A stretch of 64,000 nt of DNA, from assembly GCA_028554795.2 (NCBI GenBank), contig CM068825.1, forward strand, positions 152,804,053 through 152,868,052, in the 5' to 3' direction. Source of the stretch: Sinohyriopsis cumingii (lineage: Eukaryota; Mollusca; Bivalvia; Unionida; Unionidae). A model generated the notes under the pieces. That model ran no database searches, was not told where the DNA came from, and saw only the letters and a program-made list of their open reading frames with translations. Of the stretch, positions 21,967 through 31,989 are shown one piece after another. The first letter of the stretch is position 1; each line of letters opens with the position of its first letter. The position numbers were made by a program, and so were the translations under genes.

Positions 21967-23072
21967 TTCTTTTTATAGTCGATGACTTGCGAAGCGTCGA
22001 TCCAAGAATCAAAACTGGGTGGATATCCTTTCCAACGTACTTTGACTTCTTTGACACGTCGTTTGCCCACTTTACGGGTTCTGCGTTCGAGAATGCCTTC
22101 GATGTCGTACACGTCGTCTTCTTTTTTGGTGACACGTTGTAACTCAGGCCAATAAAACGTTCCTTTGAGCACTTCCCCGTTCATGTCTTCCAATTTATAG
22201 ACGGCAGGATGACGGCCATGCACTCGTCCAGTGACGCGAAACAATTCGGTCGTCCAGTTAGGTAAGTAACCTTTGTCGAAAGTGCGTTTGGTTTTGCCAA
22301 TGCGCACCCAATCTCCTACGGCCAACATTCCACTTTTCTCGGGGACAGCCCTCGTCAGGGACGTACCAAACAGACGCTCAAACACCAACACTTCGTTGTC
22401 GGGAGTCACGTCTTGCGGTGCACGTCCGATGCTTCGATGGTAAGATTGGTTGTACGCTTGCACCAGGTGCGGTAAGATGTCGATGTACTTCAGAGTGTGG
22501 TGATGCGTAAAATATTTCCACATGCGTTCTTTCAAAGTGCGTTGAAAACGTTCCACGATGCTGGCTTTGGTTTCGGGATTCTCGGTGGTAAAAAAATGAA
22601 TGTCACGTTTCTTTAATTCTTTTTGGAAAGCTTGGTTCAGAAATTCGGTGCCTTTGTCCGTTTGCCATCGAAGAGGGTGACGACCGCTTTGTTTCAACAC
22701 CCGTTGCAGGGCTCGCACTAACTCGCTGATCGATTTGGAAGTCAAGGGCACGACCCAGGCAAATTTGGAAAAGACGTCGATGACACAAAACAAATATTTG
22801 TAGCCACGATTGTAGCTGGCCAAATGAGAGACATCGGCTAAATCGGCTTGCCATTGATGATCGATGCCTTCCACTCGGGTGCGACTTCTGGCAAACTTGC
22901 GTCGAATGGGTTTGTGTAAAGTGTAGGTAGCTTGTTCTTGTAACCATCGTTGCACTTGAGGTAAACGGAGACTTTTCAGTCGCGTTTTGGCAGCACGATA
23001 CAATTTTTGAACTCCTGCGTAACCTGCAGGATGGGAGGGATCGTAGTAAATGCTGGCTAAGACTTTTTCCAT
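21963..23072 (-). CDS. Retroviral-type DDE integrase with chromodomain, element B
   Basis: 369 codons counting from ATG 23,072; the longer frame starts only with GTG inside the upstream gene. The RVE core shows D77 (QADLADV), D139 (QTDKGTEF) and E174 (SIVERFQRTL), a D,D-34-E spacing. A C-terminal chromodomain (about 310-365) has DVYDIEGILERRTRK and VRWKGYPPSFDSWID. It inserts the element into host DNA with 6-bp duplications, and the chromodomain may steer it to methylated histone tails. Intact and close to the C copy. Confidence 0.95.
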   Translation of the reverse strand: MEKVLASIYYDPSHPAGYAGVQKLYRAAKTRLKSLRLPQVQRWLQEQATYTLHKPIRRKFARSRTRVEGIDHQWQADLADVSHLASYNRGYKYLFCVIDVFSKFAWVVPLTSKSISELVRALQRVLKQSGRHPLRWQTDKGTEFLNQAFQKELKKRDIHFFTTENPETKASIVERFQRTLKERMWKYFTHHHTLKYIDILPHLVQAYNQSYHRSIGRAPQDVTPDNEVLVFERLFGTSLTRAVPEKSGMLAVGDWVRIGKTKRTFDKGYLPNWTTELFRVTGRVHGRHPAVYKLEDMNGEVLKGTFYWPELQRVTKKEDDVYDIEGILERRTRKVGKRRVKEVKVRWKGYPPSFDSWIDASQVIDYKKK

Positions 23073-23092
23073 TTTTTGTGTTGGTTGGTGTG

Positions 23093-23740
23093 TTAATAAG
23101 ACACCCACTCTTGGAGGATGCTACTCTTTTTCTCTTGGGGTATTTTCTTGGATTGCAATGCTTTGCGTGTGCGGCCAGCAATAGGTGTCGAAAAGGAGAA
23201 GGATGTCTGAGCGGGGGATATCGGTTCTTGTTTCACTTCTGTCTTCACTTCTGTCTTCACTTTCTTTTTCTCTTGTGAGGAAGAAGGGGTGGCCATCATC
23301 TTTTTAATCCATCCAATTCTGGAGGTAGGTGGTGTTGTTCACTTGCGTACTTTTTCTGGTGGAGTTTGAAACCCTTCCTCTTCTTCTTCTCCTTTTTCTG
23401 TCTTGGTCACTGGTGCTGGTGGTACTGGTACTGGTACTGGTACTGGTGATGGTGCTGGACTTTTCATCAAGGTCTTAAAATCTTTCAGAGTGGGTAGAGC
23501 TGTTTCGTCTAAAGCTTTCTGGTGAAAGAGTTGCAGTCGTTGCAAGAGTTGACCGTACTTTTGCGATTTTTCTGTTTCGGACAAATCTTGGCGATCCATC
23601 AAGGACTGCAATTCGTGTTGTAACTGGGACATCTCGCTCAAATGGGGATTGGGAGGTAAATGCGGGGTGTGTTGTTCTTGCCACCGATGGTATTCCATCC
23701 ATCGTTTGTAAGGCACTAAAGCTAGTTTTCGTCCTTCCAT
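23093..23740 (-). pseudogene. Pro/Lys-rich virion-associated protein, interrupted by TGA, element B
   Basis: The C copy (59,972-60,688) is one 238-codon frame. B has the first 133 codons (MEGRKLALVPYKRWMEYHRW...), a TGA at 23,339-23,341, then the same frame continues to EWVSY at 23,093. An internal stretch is also shorter than in C. The N-terminus carries an LxLVPYxxW motif seen in other Polintons, followed by a Gln-rich coiled coil and Pro repeats. A weak TATA (GATAAAAA, 23,786-23,793) lies about 50 nt upstream. Function unknown; a scaffold role is possible. Confidence 0.7.
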
Positions 23741-23788
23741 GGGGTTGTCAGGGGTCGATTCTGAGATCTTGGAACTTCCGAGGCCTTT

Positions 23789-24175
23789 TTATCTTGCTCC
23801 CACCAGTCCTCCCAACATGGTTCCCAAGACTCCTTTCAGTATGGGGCCTAACAAGAGAGGTAAAATACCTCCACGTTGCACTAACATCTTCTTTTTTTGA
23901 CGAAGGGGAATTTTCTTTTGAACCATTTGGCGAAGAACGTGACGATGTTTGCCTAAGCATTGTTTCTGGTGTTTGGACAAAGGGATCGTGCCTTTCAAAA
24001 CGTTCAAACAACATTCGCACACGGTATCGATGACCTCTTTGGAGGCCGTTTGAATGAGTTTTTTTCGTAGGGGTGGAGAAGCTTTGGACAGGACAGATAA
24101 CATGTCCCCATGTTTGGCTAAACGTGGTGGCAGTCCTTTCCTTTTCTTTCCTTGGGGTTTTCTGGAGGGTGACAT
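23789..24175 (-). CDS. Basic protein with hydrophobic Gly-rich tail, element B
   Basis: 128 codons from ATG 24,175 (MSPSRKPQGKKRKG). This start was chosen because TATAAAAAAGG lies ~60 nt upstream, and the earlier ATG would fall at the cap. The middle has EVIDTVCECCLNVLKGTIPL, then KKKMLVQRGGILPLLLGPIL and GTMLGGLVGAR. Such small proteins are common in Polintons. The tail looks membrane-active, like adenoviral pVI, but this is inferred. The helical region and GG motif resemble the neighbour at 24,234-25,154. Confidence 0.7.
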   Translation of the reverse strand: MSPSRKPQGKKRKGLPPRLAKHGDMLSVLSKASPPLRKKLIQTASKEVIDTVCECCLNVLKGTIPLSKHQKQCLGKHRHVLRQMVQKKIPLRQKKKMLVQRGGILPLLLGPILKGVLGTMLGGLVGAR

Positions 24176-24233
24176 CTTTGAGTCTTCAGGAGCACCAAAA
24201 AACACTGATACCCGACTTGGTCACAGGCCTTTT

Positions 24234-25154
24234 TTATACTGGAACGCGTCGCCACTGATTGTCTTTACGTCGTATTAGTTTGAGGACAGGCATGACACGT
24301 CGTGCAGGGGTACGTAACGGACTAAAACGAGCCAGTTCTTGCTTGGACAAATCCAGTAAACTTTGTAACATGCCCGATCTTTCTTGAACTTTGATTTTGG
24401 GAGACGGTACTTTGTGAGCAGCAGCCACTGCCACTAAATTGGAAGGTCATGCCACTGGGGAAGTTCTTTTGGGGGTCATCAACGAAGAAGTTCTTGGTGT
24501 GATCAACGTCTCCAAGTACTCTTCAGTTCTGGGTGTCATTAACGGAGAAGTGGACAAACGTGAGGCTGCCGGAGACGCAGTCACCGCCGTGGCAGGTCGT
24601 GGTTTGCGAGTGTAAGGTTGCGTCCTGGCCGAAGTGCCTCTCTTGCGACTAGTTTTCTGTGGACTTTTCTTTTTCTGGGGGTTTCTTTTCTTTTTCCGGG
24701 GTGGTGGTGGTGTCTGGTCAGAGGAGGGTCCTGCCACTGGAGAAGTTCTCCTTGGGGACCTGGTCTTTTTCTTCTTGGGGCTTCGTTGGACTTTTGTCTT
24801 GGGTATAACTTTGGGGGCATTAGGATCCCATCTTAAGAGTGAGCGAATGATGACCCCTCCTAGAGTACCGCTCCCTCCAGGTTTCAAAATGATTTGTTTT
24901 TTGGTTTGAGTGTCGATGCGGGGATCGGCCAGTTGGACCAAAGCGACTTTGTTTCGATCGAAAAAGCGTTTGGCTTGATGAGGAATCTGAATGATTCCTT
25001 GGAGTAATTGACGTGCCGTCACCGTGAACCATCGTAAGACTTCTTTGAGACTAGCTTCTAAGACACGAGCTCGTGTTTGTGGATCTTTTTCTCGACTGAT
25101 GCCATACAAGGCACGAATCAATTTGACGGGAAGATGCGGCTGAAGGGACGTCAT
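24234..25154 (-). pseudogene. Basic Ser/Pro/Lys-rich protein, interrupted by TGA, element B
   Basis: In C this is one gene (61,183-62,130). B has 235 codons, then TGA at 24,447-24,449 where C has GGA. The frame continues to 24,234 with VRKVMPVLKLIRRK-like ending. The N-terminal ~110 residues are helical (LIRALYGISREKDPQTRARV) with KQIILKPGGSGTLGG. A long KKKxxSP-rich region follows, probably DNA-binding. TATAAAAA at 25,194-25,202 lies ~45 nt before the start. The start MTSLQ is supported by this TATA. Confidence 0.75.
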
Positions 25155-25208
25155 GTTCGCACTGGAGTGAGACAGACGAAAAAGGGTCTGAGGTTTTTAT
25201 AGATTTTT

Positions 25209-25952
25209 TTATGGGGAGTGAAATGAAGTCGAGGACGGAGACGTGTACAGGACAGGCCCTCCGTCTTGGCACCAGTGGTGAAACAAGTGGGTACGAAATC
25301 GCAAATCCTCGGGGGTCGTAGGTTTCCAATCGACGAGTAAATAGGCATGTGGAGTTTGAGTGGCATCGTCGTACGCCTGAGTCAGCCAAGGCGTTCCTAA
25401 CTGTTTGGCTAAGACTTGCACTTGCGATTTATCTCGAGGGCTTTTAAACAAGACCACGTAATGCGCATTGAGACTGATGGTGCGATGGGCTTTACTTTGT
25501 TGAAACAAATTTTGGGTGATGTAAACGACACTGGCATTACGGTGATGCCCTTTGCGCGTGAACCACAGTTTAATTTCTTCTTCGTCTTCTCCTAACAGGT
25601 CGTCGAAAATGACCAAATGGGTTTGACGGGAGTCAGAGACGATGCCGTCGTCTTCTTTAGGAATGCCTTCCACAAACACGATGGAATTGCCTTGACTTTC
25701 TCGCAAGAGGCTGTAAGCCGATTGCCACTCTTTGTAACACCACACGATTCGTTGAGGGGGTCGATCGATCAAATGATGTTTATGTTCGATCAAACGTTTG
25801 ACGAATTCGGTTTTGCCTGAACCGCTAGGTCCAGCAATGAGCATGTTAAAGGGATGGCGAAGATACAAAGCCTCCCAACTGCCACGATCTAAGTGTTCGT
25901 CGATGACTTTGACAGTAGAGGAAGAGGGAGCAGAGACAGCAGAGGTAGCCAT
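25209..25952 (-). CDS. DNA-packaging ATPase (FtsK/HerA, A32-like), element B
   Basis: 247 codons from ATG 25,952, placed ~50 nt after a TATATAAA box (26,000-26,007); the longer frame begins too near that box. Walker A GPSGSGKT is at 41-48, Walker B HLVIFDD at 112-118, and SVVYITQN at about 141-148 is the motif-III Gln/Asn. This is the genome-packaging ATPase of adeno-like double-jelly-roll viruses and Polintons. Nearly identical in C. Confidence 0.93.
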   Translation of the reverse strand: MATSAVSAPSSSTVKVIDEHLDRGSWEALYLRHPFNMLIAGPSGSGKTEFVKRLIEHKHHLIDRPPQRIVWCYKEWQSAYSLLRESQGNSIVFVEGIPKEDDGIVSDSRQTHLVIFDDLLGEDEEEIKLWFTRKGHHRNASVVYITQNLFQQSKAHRTISLNAHYVVLFKSPRDKSQVQVLAKQLGTPWLTQAYDDATQTPHAYLLVDWKPTTPEDLRFRTHLFHHWCQDGGPVLYTSPSSTSFHSP

Positions 25953-26035
25953 GGTGTGAGAAATGTCACTTGTGACACGAAAAACAAACAAGACAAGAGT
26001 TTATATACTTTTTCAGAACACGTTTATTGAATGTT

Positions 26036-26323
26036 TCAAACATGAATACGAAAGGCAAAAATACATAAAAGCCAAAGGCTTAAGTACAAGAATAAAAGGC
26101 ACATGATAACCATGAACGTGGAATAAACACAAGTGTCTGTACAACATGTTTTGGGTAAAGTTCTAACCAGTTCTATAGTAGGGGGTAAGGTCACACAAGT
26201 GTCCTCCCGAAAGGGTCTTTCAGGCCTGTCCACGACAGTCCTGTCCTGGGTGACGGGTTCTTCTGGCACCGTCACTACCACAGGTTGAAAAGTAACTTTT
26301 TTCCTTGAATAACTCTCGTGCAT
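26036..26323 (-). CDS. Small protein with C-terminal transmembrane segment, element B
   Basis: 95 codons from ATG 26,323, the start conserved with C (MHxSxSRKKVTFQP). An open frame continues to ATG 26,443, but that N-terminal part has no match in C. PEEPVT and FREDTCV segments are followed by a Cys-rich KTCCTDTC and a hydrophobic anchor (about 25 residues), ending RIHV. A minus-strand AATAAA follows at 26,023-26,028. Likely a membrane protein of unknown role. B seems to lack upstream genes that C has here. Confidence 0.6.
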   Translation of the reverse strand: MHESYSRKKVTFQPVVVTVPEEPVTQDRTVVDRPERPFREDTCVTLPPTIELVRTLPKTCCTDTCVYSTFMVIMCLLFLYLSLWLLCIFAFRIHV

Positions 26324-26447
26324 ACTGGGCCACCTCTTGTGTCCAAGCCTCAGAACCCTGGTCTCGGTGATGTCCAACATTTGACTCCTAACCAATCTGG
26401 TTTCTTCTTCGTCAACGACATGGTAAGTTACTTCAATGAACAATGAA

Positions 26448-29400
26448 CTATCGATCTTGCCGAGGTTTCCATTTTATATACAGACCAATACCGACGTGAC
26501 CGTACGGTAAGGTGAAGTGATTGGGAAGTCGCACTCGCTTCTGGTATACAATTTGATAGACTTTTTCCAAGGGTCGACTGACGATGTGGTGAGTGGGTAA
26601 ACGTACAATCTTGTTCGGTTGATAGGTGGTCACTTTAAAGTTTCCATCCTCTCCCGATTGCAAGGCATCTTTTAATACCCCACAGTTGACCACTCGACTG
26701 GTACGATGATTCAGAATCAGTCCTTTCACTTTGCACGTCGTGTGCACTTCTCCTTGTTTGTCCCGGTATTCGTAACCGTAATTTTTGGGACCACCACTGA
26801 CGAAACTTAAAATCTTGTCGTCGGGATGCTCGTCTGTCCAGGCTCCTAAACGGTCTCCTTCGATGTCAGAGTGCTGTTGAATCGGGTGATGGATGTAAAT
26901 GCAACTGTCCGTGTCAAAGTACAGGACGCGTTCTTCTAACAGTTCTAAAGCTTCGTACAATTTTAAGCGAGCATGAGCTGTCACGTAAGCCGCAATGATG
27001 ACATTTCCAAAAGGGTCCTCTTGTACAAAGTCCAGATCTTCTTCGTAATTGACCAAGATCAAATCCTCTCGAACGACGTCCACGTGTTTCATGTATTTGG
27101 TTTTGTCGTGAATCATCTGGAAGTAGCGTGAAGGTTCTGTCAAATATTCCGTCTTGGGTAAACACGGTCGTTGTGCCATTTTACCCCACAAGCAATTTAA
27201 CATCACTTTGGCAAACGATCGCCTGCCTTCGTTTTTCTCGATGTGGTCTAAAGAGATGCCTTCTTGTGCATAGTATTTCTCTTTGAATTGTATTTGGTCT
27301 TCGGGAGTGTGACACCAGGAAGGATAGCCGCTGGCTTCTTGTCTCAGTTTCAAAAAGGCATCCACGTAGTCGGCGAAAATGCCTTTCTGAGTAGGGTCAC
27401 CCTTGTGGTACTGTTGTGTCTTGGGAAAGTGGCAAATTTCGTACACTTCTAACAGTTGGTATCCCATGTCCAGAGCTTTGAACAATTCTACGCTGACCCA
27501 GGTTCCCGTCAAGGCACGTTCTTCCTGGCTGTGATGGCAAGGTTGGTCCTGGTTGCACGTTTCGGCACAAGTACGGCACAAGGGAAACATCAGTTTGCCT
27601 TGACAATGGTGAGGTAAGACGGGATGGTATAGGTTCGTGGGAGGCAAAACTTTACACTTGATCAAGCCTTCGTATTGTCGAATGTTGACCAGGTCGATGT
27701 GTTCCGTCAACAATTGCGGGTGCCCTACGGGAAAGCGACAATATTTGCACACGTAGGGATACAGCGAACACATGTCCAAGTATTTGATTTCTTCTCCTTT
27801 CTCTTCGTCGGCTTGGTACAGCAAACAGGTGGCATTGGTCCTTCCTCCGTACAAACTATCCCTCGGGTTCAACGGGTCCATGAACTGGTAACTTTCCACG
27901 AGGCGTTTAAACTCGGGATCGGTTTTCAAACGGTGATCGTACTCGTGTTCCCACATTTCCACCACTTGGTATCCTTGCTGTTCTAACTTTAGGCGTCGCT
28001 GACAAGTGTCCTGGTACAAGTCTTCCATGGTTCGTTGCAAAAACTGATTTTTAGTGTCACGGTCAGGGTAACAGACGGGACATCCGTGAAATAAGCAACC
28101 GTTAAACTCGTACACGATCTTGGGGTTTTCCAAGTCCCAGCCATCTACCGAATACGTTCCGATGGTCTTTTCGCCTCCTCCGTTGCGGACATGCTGAATC
28201 CATTTGTCTTCCTTGTCGCACAAGTAATGTAACCAACGTAGGGCTTTGACCGAATATTGACGCTTGACATAGTGGGTCGTTTGAGGACTGATGACAGCCA
28301 CGGTGTTTTCAGGCATGAATCTTTGGCGGTACACTAAGGAACACGCTTTGGCAATGGTGCAAGCTTCTTTCAAAGGATCGACCCCTCCGTGTTCCATGAA
28401 CAGTTCTCGAAATTTTCCACAGCAACGTCGTAAAATGTCCACGTCGGAACGACAATACTTTAACATTTCTTCCTGAAAGTCGAAGGGGTCAGAGGCATGA
28501 GCCTGGTACCAAGCGTAGAAAGCTTCTCGTTGTTCGGTACGCATGTTGTCGGGGTCGTAATAGTGAGCCTCAGATGAATGGGGTAGAACGGCATGTTGAT
28601 TGGCTTCCGTATTGAAAAAGTGTGGAAAGTACCCTTTAGCCATTTCTGTCATTCCAAACGCTTTAGGCATTCGACTCAAAGGCATGGCCAAGTAACTCAT
28701 CGAATCTTTAAACTGTACTTGTCCCACTTGCATGAAAATGATTTTGGCTCCGTTCAAAGTGACTTTAGGACGTTCGGTGCCTTGTTCCGTATAGTATCTG
28801 AGAAGAAACTGTCCATCGTATCCGGAGAAATTGTGAGTCATCACCGTGGCATGACGATGACAATCTCCGTAACGTTCGATGTCCTCTTGGCTCCACGTCT
28901 TGTCGATGGGATCTAAGATCCATTGGGCAAAATCGGCTAACGTGTTCGGTCCTCGAAAGATTTTTTCACGCCCTCCAGGAATCTTGCTGCAGTGAGGGCA
29001 ATGACTGAAGATAGGTTCTCGAATGCACTTCTCGCACGCTCGATGAGCCACGCAGAAATTAGGAATGTGAATGCCAGTCTCTTGCATGCATTCGAAATCG
29101 AAAAAGATGAAATTGCCTTTCTTCTTGTGACCGTCCTCTTTCTCTGGTGGGGGTTGGTATTTTTGCACGTAGCATTCGTGTTTCAAGTCCACGATGTGGT
29201 GACAAATGTGACATTTTTTCTTTCCTGAACATACGTGTGCCTTGGCATTATTGGTACGTAGGCCTTGTCGACACGTAGGGCACAGTCTCAGCAGTTGACA
29301 AGCACATTTCTGCTGTGAACCTTGCGTCTTCAGATGTTGTTGGTAACAGGCAGGGCTGACAAACGTGCGCAGACAAGCAGGACAATGTACTCTTTCTTGT

Positions 29401-30521
29401 CCTTCGCTCAGACAGGGTGGAGAGGCCAAACATCCTGGGCATTTCCATCCGCAATGTTTGTGTTGCTCTCGATTGTTATAACCATAGTCACATTTCTCAC
29501 AATAATAACTGTATCCCAGGAATCCAGTGATACTGGTAATGGTATCGAAATGGTTATCGTGATGATAGACATGAATGTATTTTCCGTCCTTAAAATCTTG
29601 GCCTCGAAACAACAGAGTTCCACGCATTTCTTGAGGGTGCACTTTCAAGGTGTAGCGTGGAGCTAGGGCATCTTGCAATTTTTGCATCTCAGGAATGCCA
29701 CAGGGTGTGTCTTTGGACAGTCCGGCTTGTTGTAACAGGAGTTCTGCTTCATTTCGTTGTTTGGCTCAGTCGGATTGTTGCATAGTGTTCCAGGTTCTTT
29801 TCCATTCTACCGTGTCGTTCTTGTTGGCATAGGTTCGTCCCACCACGATGGCACGGGCTAAACACATCTGGTCTTGAGGGTTGTTAATTCGGACGAGACT
29901 CTTTTTGGTGTTGCGAAGGTCGTCCACCAATAACATCTTTTTGCGTCCTGTCCCTTGAGGAGGAGAGACGTGGGCCATTTTCAGTGTGGCTTTACCATCG
30001 GTGATGTCAAACTGGTCATTAGATTGTTGTACGTGTTGTATCTTGTCCATGACTTTGGAAGGGGTCAGTTCTGCGGGTCTGCTAAACTCGATCCAAACAG
30101 GGGATTTCAAACCGTCGTGATCTATGGATAGTGTCAAGCGATCGTCTTCTTTGGCTTGACATTGTCGCTTGAGTGCGGTGAGCAAAGAATCCCACATCTC
30201 GGTGATAAACCCTTCTGCTTTCTCCAAGGGTACGTCGGCCTTGAAATCTTTAAACTTCACCGTGTAGGTGTAAGCCGTGGTTCTAAATTTTCTAGAGGAG
30301 CCCTTTTCCGTTTCTCGAATGGAATAGTACTTTTCAGGGTTGACTAAGGGTGGTGAACTTGGTTTAGAGGGTTCGGATTCTGGTTCACTCATGTCCTCTT
30401 CAAAATCACTGGCATGAATTTGTGCCAAGATTTCAGCCCTGATACGAGGCGATAGATCACGTTTCTGCCTCTTACTTTCTTCTTCTTCTTCTTTCTTCTC
30501 GAATGAATAGGATCGTTTCAT
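26448..30521 (-). pseudogene. Protein-primed-type DNA polymerase B, interrupted by TGA, element B
   Basis: Two frames in the same phase (30,521-29,766 and on to 26,448) make one former gene of about 1,357 codons, with TGA at 29,766-29,768. The N-terminal part has a Lys/Glu-rich start, SLVRINNPQDQMCLARAIVV typical of Polinton polymerases, then zinc-finger-like Cys clusters. ExoI FFDFECMQ, ExoII HNFSGYDGQF, motif A YLDMCSLYPYV, motif B MLNCLWGKMAQR and motif C YFDTDSC are all present. It would replicate the element by terminal-protein priming. TATA (CTATAAA, 30,570-30,576) lies ~50 nt upstream, and the gene is divergent from the zinc-knuckle gene. Confidence 0.88.
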
Positions 30522-30569
30522 CTTGAGTGCAAAACGTCAAATGGCTCAAGTTTAAACACCATAGACTAA

Positions 30570-30600
30570 TTTATAGTCTTGGCAAACCAGCGTATATATT
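30570..30600. promoter_or_regulatory. Divergent core promoters of polymerase and zinc-knuckle genes
   Basis: Minus-strand CTATAAA (30,570-30,576) faces the polymerase start. Plus-strand GTATATATT (about 30,592-30,600) lies ~30 nt before the other start. The two TATA boxes are ~20 bp apart. Confidence 0.65.
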
Positions 30601-30627
30601 CATTTCACTCTCAAGCCGAGCACAACG

Positions 30628-31098
30628 ATGGAAGAGACTAACCAGATGGAACGTTTCGTCAGAGCTTTGCGAGGGGTCATTAGAAAATTCTCTTCAGACC
30701 AGCCGACGGACTACTCTCCTTCCTTTCGAGATAAAAGTCAAGATACTTGCTATATCTGTCAGAAGAAAGGGCATTGGTCTTCAGAGTGTCCAGACCGTCA
30801 AAAAAGAAAAAAAACAGGGGCTAAAAAAGACAAAAGTCAAGATACCTGTTATTGTTGTAAAGAAAAAGGACATTGGTCTCCAGATTGCCCAAAAAAGAAA
30901 CAAGAGGAGTCAGAAGAAAAGAAGAATTCTTCAGAAGAAGAGAGGGATTCTTCGAAAGAAGAGAGGGATTCTTCGGAGGAAGAAGAGGAAGAAAGAAGAC
31001 AATTCTATTTAAAAGAGGCAAAGAAACAGGAGAAGAAAAGAAGAAGGGAAGAAAATGAGGAAAAAACGGTGAAGAAATTCAAAAAACAGAGAGACTAA
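30628..31098 (+). CDS. Double CCHC zinc-knuckle protein, element B
   Basis: 156 codons. Two retroviral-type knuckles, CYICQKKGHWSSEC and CYCCKEKGHWSPDC, are 23 residues apart, each preceded by DKSQDT. An acidic Ser/Glu repeat (SSEEERD, SSKEERD) and a Lys/Arg tail follow. Such knuckles bind single-stranded nucleic acid. Being divergent from the polymerase gene, it may act in replication; that is inferred. C's equivalent region is beyond the window. Confidence 0.8.
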   Translation: MEETNQMERFVRALRGVIRKFSSDQPTDYSPSFRDKSQDTCYICQKKGHWSSECPDRQKRKKTGAKKDKSQDTCYCCKEKGHWSPDCPKKKQEESEEKKNSSEEERDSSKEERDSSEEEEEERRQFYLKEAKKQEKKRRREENEEKTVKKFKKQRD

Positions 31099-31101
31099 AT
31101 A

Positions 31102-31203
31102 ATGAGAAAGAAGAAGTGTACGAACTTTTTAAAGTGTTCTGTGGTGAATTGTGAATTGGATTGTAAAAAATGGATAAAAGAATACATGAATGATATAAGG
31201 TAA
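31102..31203 (+). CDS. Possible 33-aa Cys-rich ORF
   Basis: ATG 31,102 to TAA 31,201-31,203, three bases after the zinc-knuckle stop. It has four Cys in a K-rich peptide. AGGTAAGT at its end also looks like a splice donor, so the stretch may instead be 3' UTR or an exon edge. Weak support. Confidence 0.25.
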   Translation: MRKKKCTNFLKCSVVNCELDCKKWIKEYMNDIR

Positions 31204-31345
31204 GTGTCTTTGAGTTTTGATTTTAAAATAAGAAGCTACACTCAAGCACTCATACACAGACACTTACTATAAAGGTAAAATGGGTGGGGTTTATTTTTGA
31301 GTTATTGGCAAATTGAAATTGTATTTCTTTTCGAGAAATGTGGGT

Positions 31346-31361
31346 GGCCCTGAAAAGGGCC
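31346..31361 (-). terminator. Histone-type 3' stem-loop after the right-end Gln-rich gene
   Basis: Minus strand GGCCCTTTTCAGGGCC followed by ACCCA and CTCGAAAAGAAATA. This is the best match to the full histone 3' signal in the window. It lies 28 nt after the TAA at 31,389-31,391. Confidence 0.92.
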
Positions 31362-31388
31362 TTTTTTCTTTATGGTGTAGGAGTGAGT

Positions 31389-31948
31389 TTAACCAATCAA
31401 CTTTAACTGCCTTAAGCCTTTGCCACGGCCAAGGCCTACTTCTGATGATTGGGTTGAAATCACTAAGGGTGGTAGGACAGGCTTAGTCACAGGGTTGGCG
31501 TGTTTAGCTCGGGAAGGTCGTATTCTCTTCGGTCGTGATAAAGAAGTCTGATACATTTGTTTCAGACTTCTTAACTCCGCATAATGTCCAACAGTACCGT
31601 AGCCGTTTGATTTTCACCCTCTTGTTTCTTTGCTGCTACTTCTTCTTGCTGTTGTTGCTGTTGTTTTTTTCTTACCTCTTCTTGTTGCTGTTGTTGTTGC
31701 TGTAGGAGAAAAGCTTGTTCCGCTTCCTTTTGTCGTTGCATAAATTTCTCCAATTCTTCTTTCTGTCTCTGTCTAAAATTCTCCACTTGCGATAATGAAG
31801 AAGGTAACGAAGGTTCCGGAACAAATTCTTGCGAGGTAAGAAAATCCACAAAATCCCAATGTACCTCTTCTGAAAGTAAGTCCGGGTTCCCTTGGGCAGT
31901 CTCCCCTGCTGGTGCACCCCAATGGATCGTTTTCTGAGTTTCCGTCAT
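31389..31948 (-). pseudogene. Gln-rich coiled-coil end gene, probably frameshifted, element B
   Basis: From ATG 31,948 a frame of 125 codons encodes an acidic N-terminus, a coiled coil (NFRQRQKEELEKFMQRQKEA) and two polyQ blocks, stopping at 31,571. Another frame opens just before that stop and runs to TAA at 31,389-31,391 with a basic Arg/Pro/Lys-rich tail. Only this second stop sits at the 25-35 nt distance from the stem-loop kept by all the sister genes, which suggests one gene with a frameshift near 31,600. TATA-like CTATATAGA at about 31,996-32,004. Function unknown. Confidence 0.6.
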
Positions 31949-31989
31949 GTTGAATCACTGTCGCATAGACTGACTGCACACAAGCGCTA

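Noticed and set aside
21963-23072. Retrovirus or Ty3-type retrotransposon because of integrase plus chromodomain
   Set aside because: No reverse transcriptase, protease-RNase H or LTRs; the neighbours are Polinton capsid and packaging genes within TIRs.
23339-29768. Selenocysteine or reassigned TGA codons in B
   Set aside because: One TGA is a Gly codon in C and none matches a Cys site; ordinary nonsense mutations explain them better.
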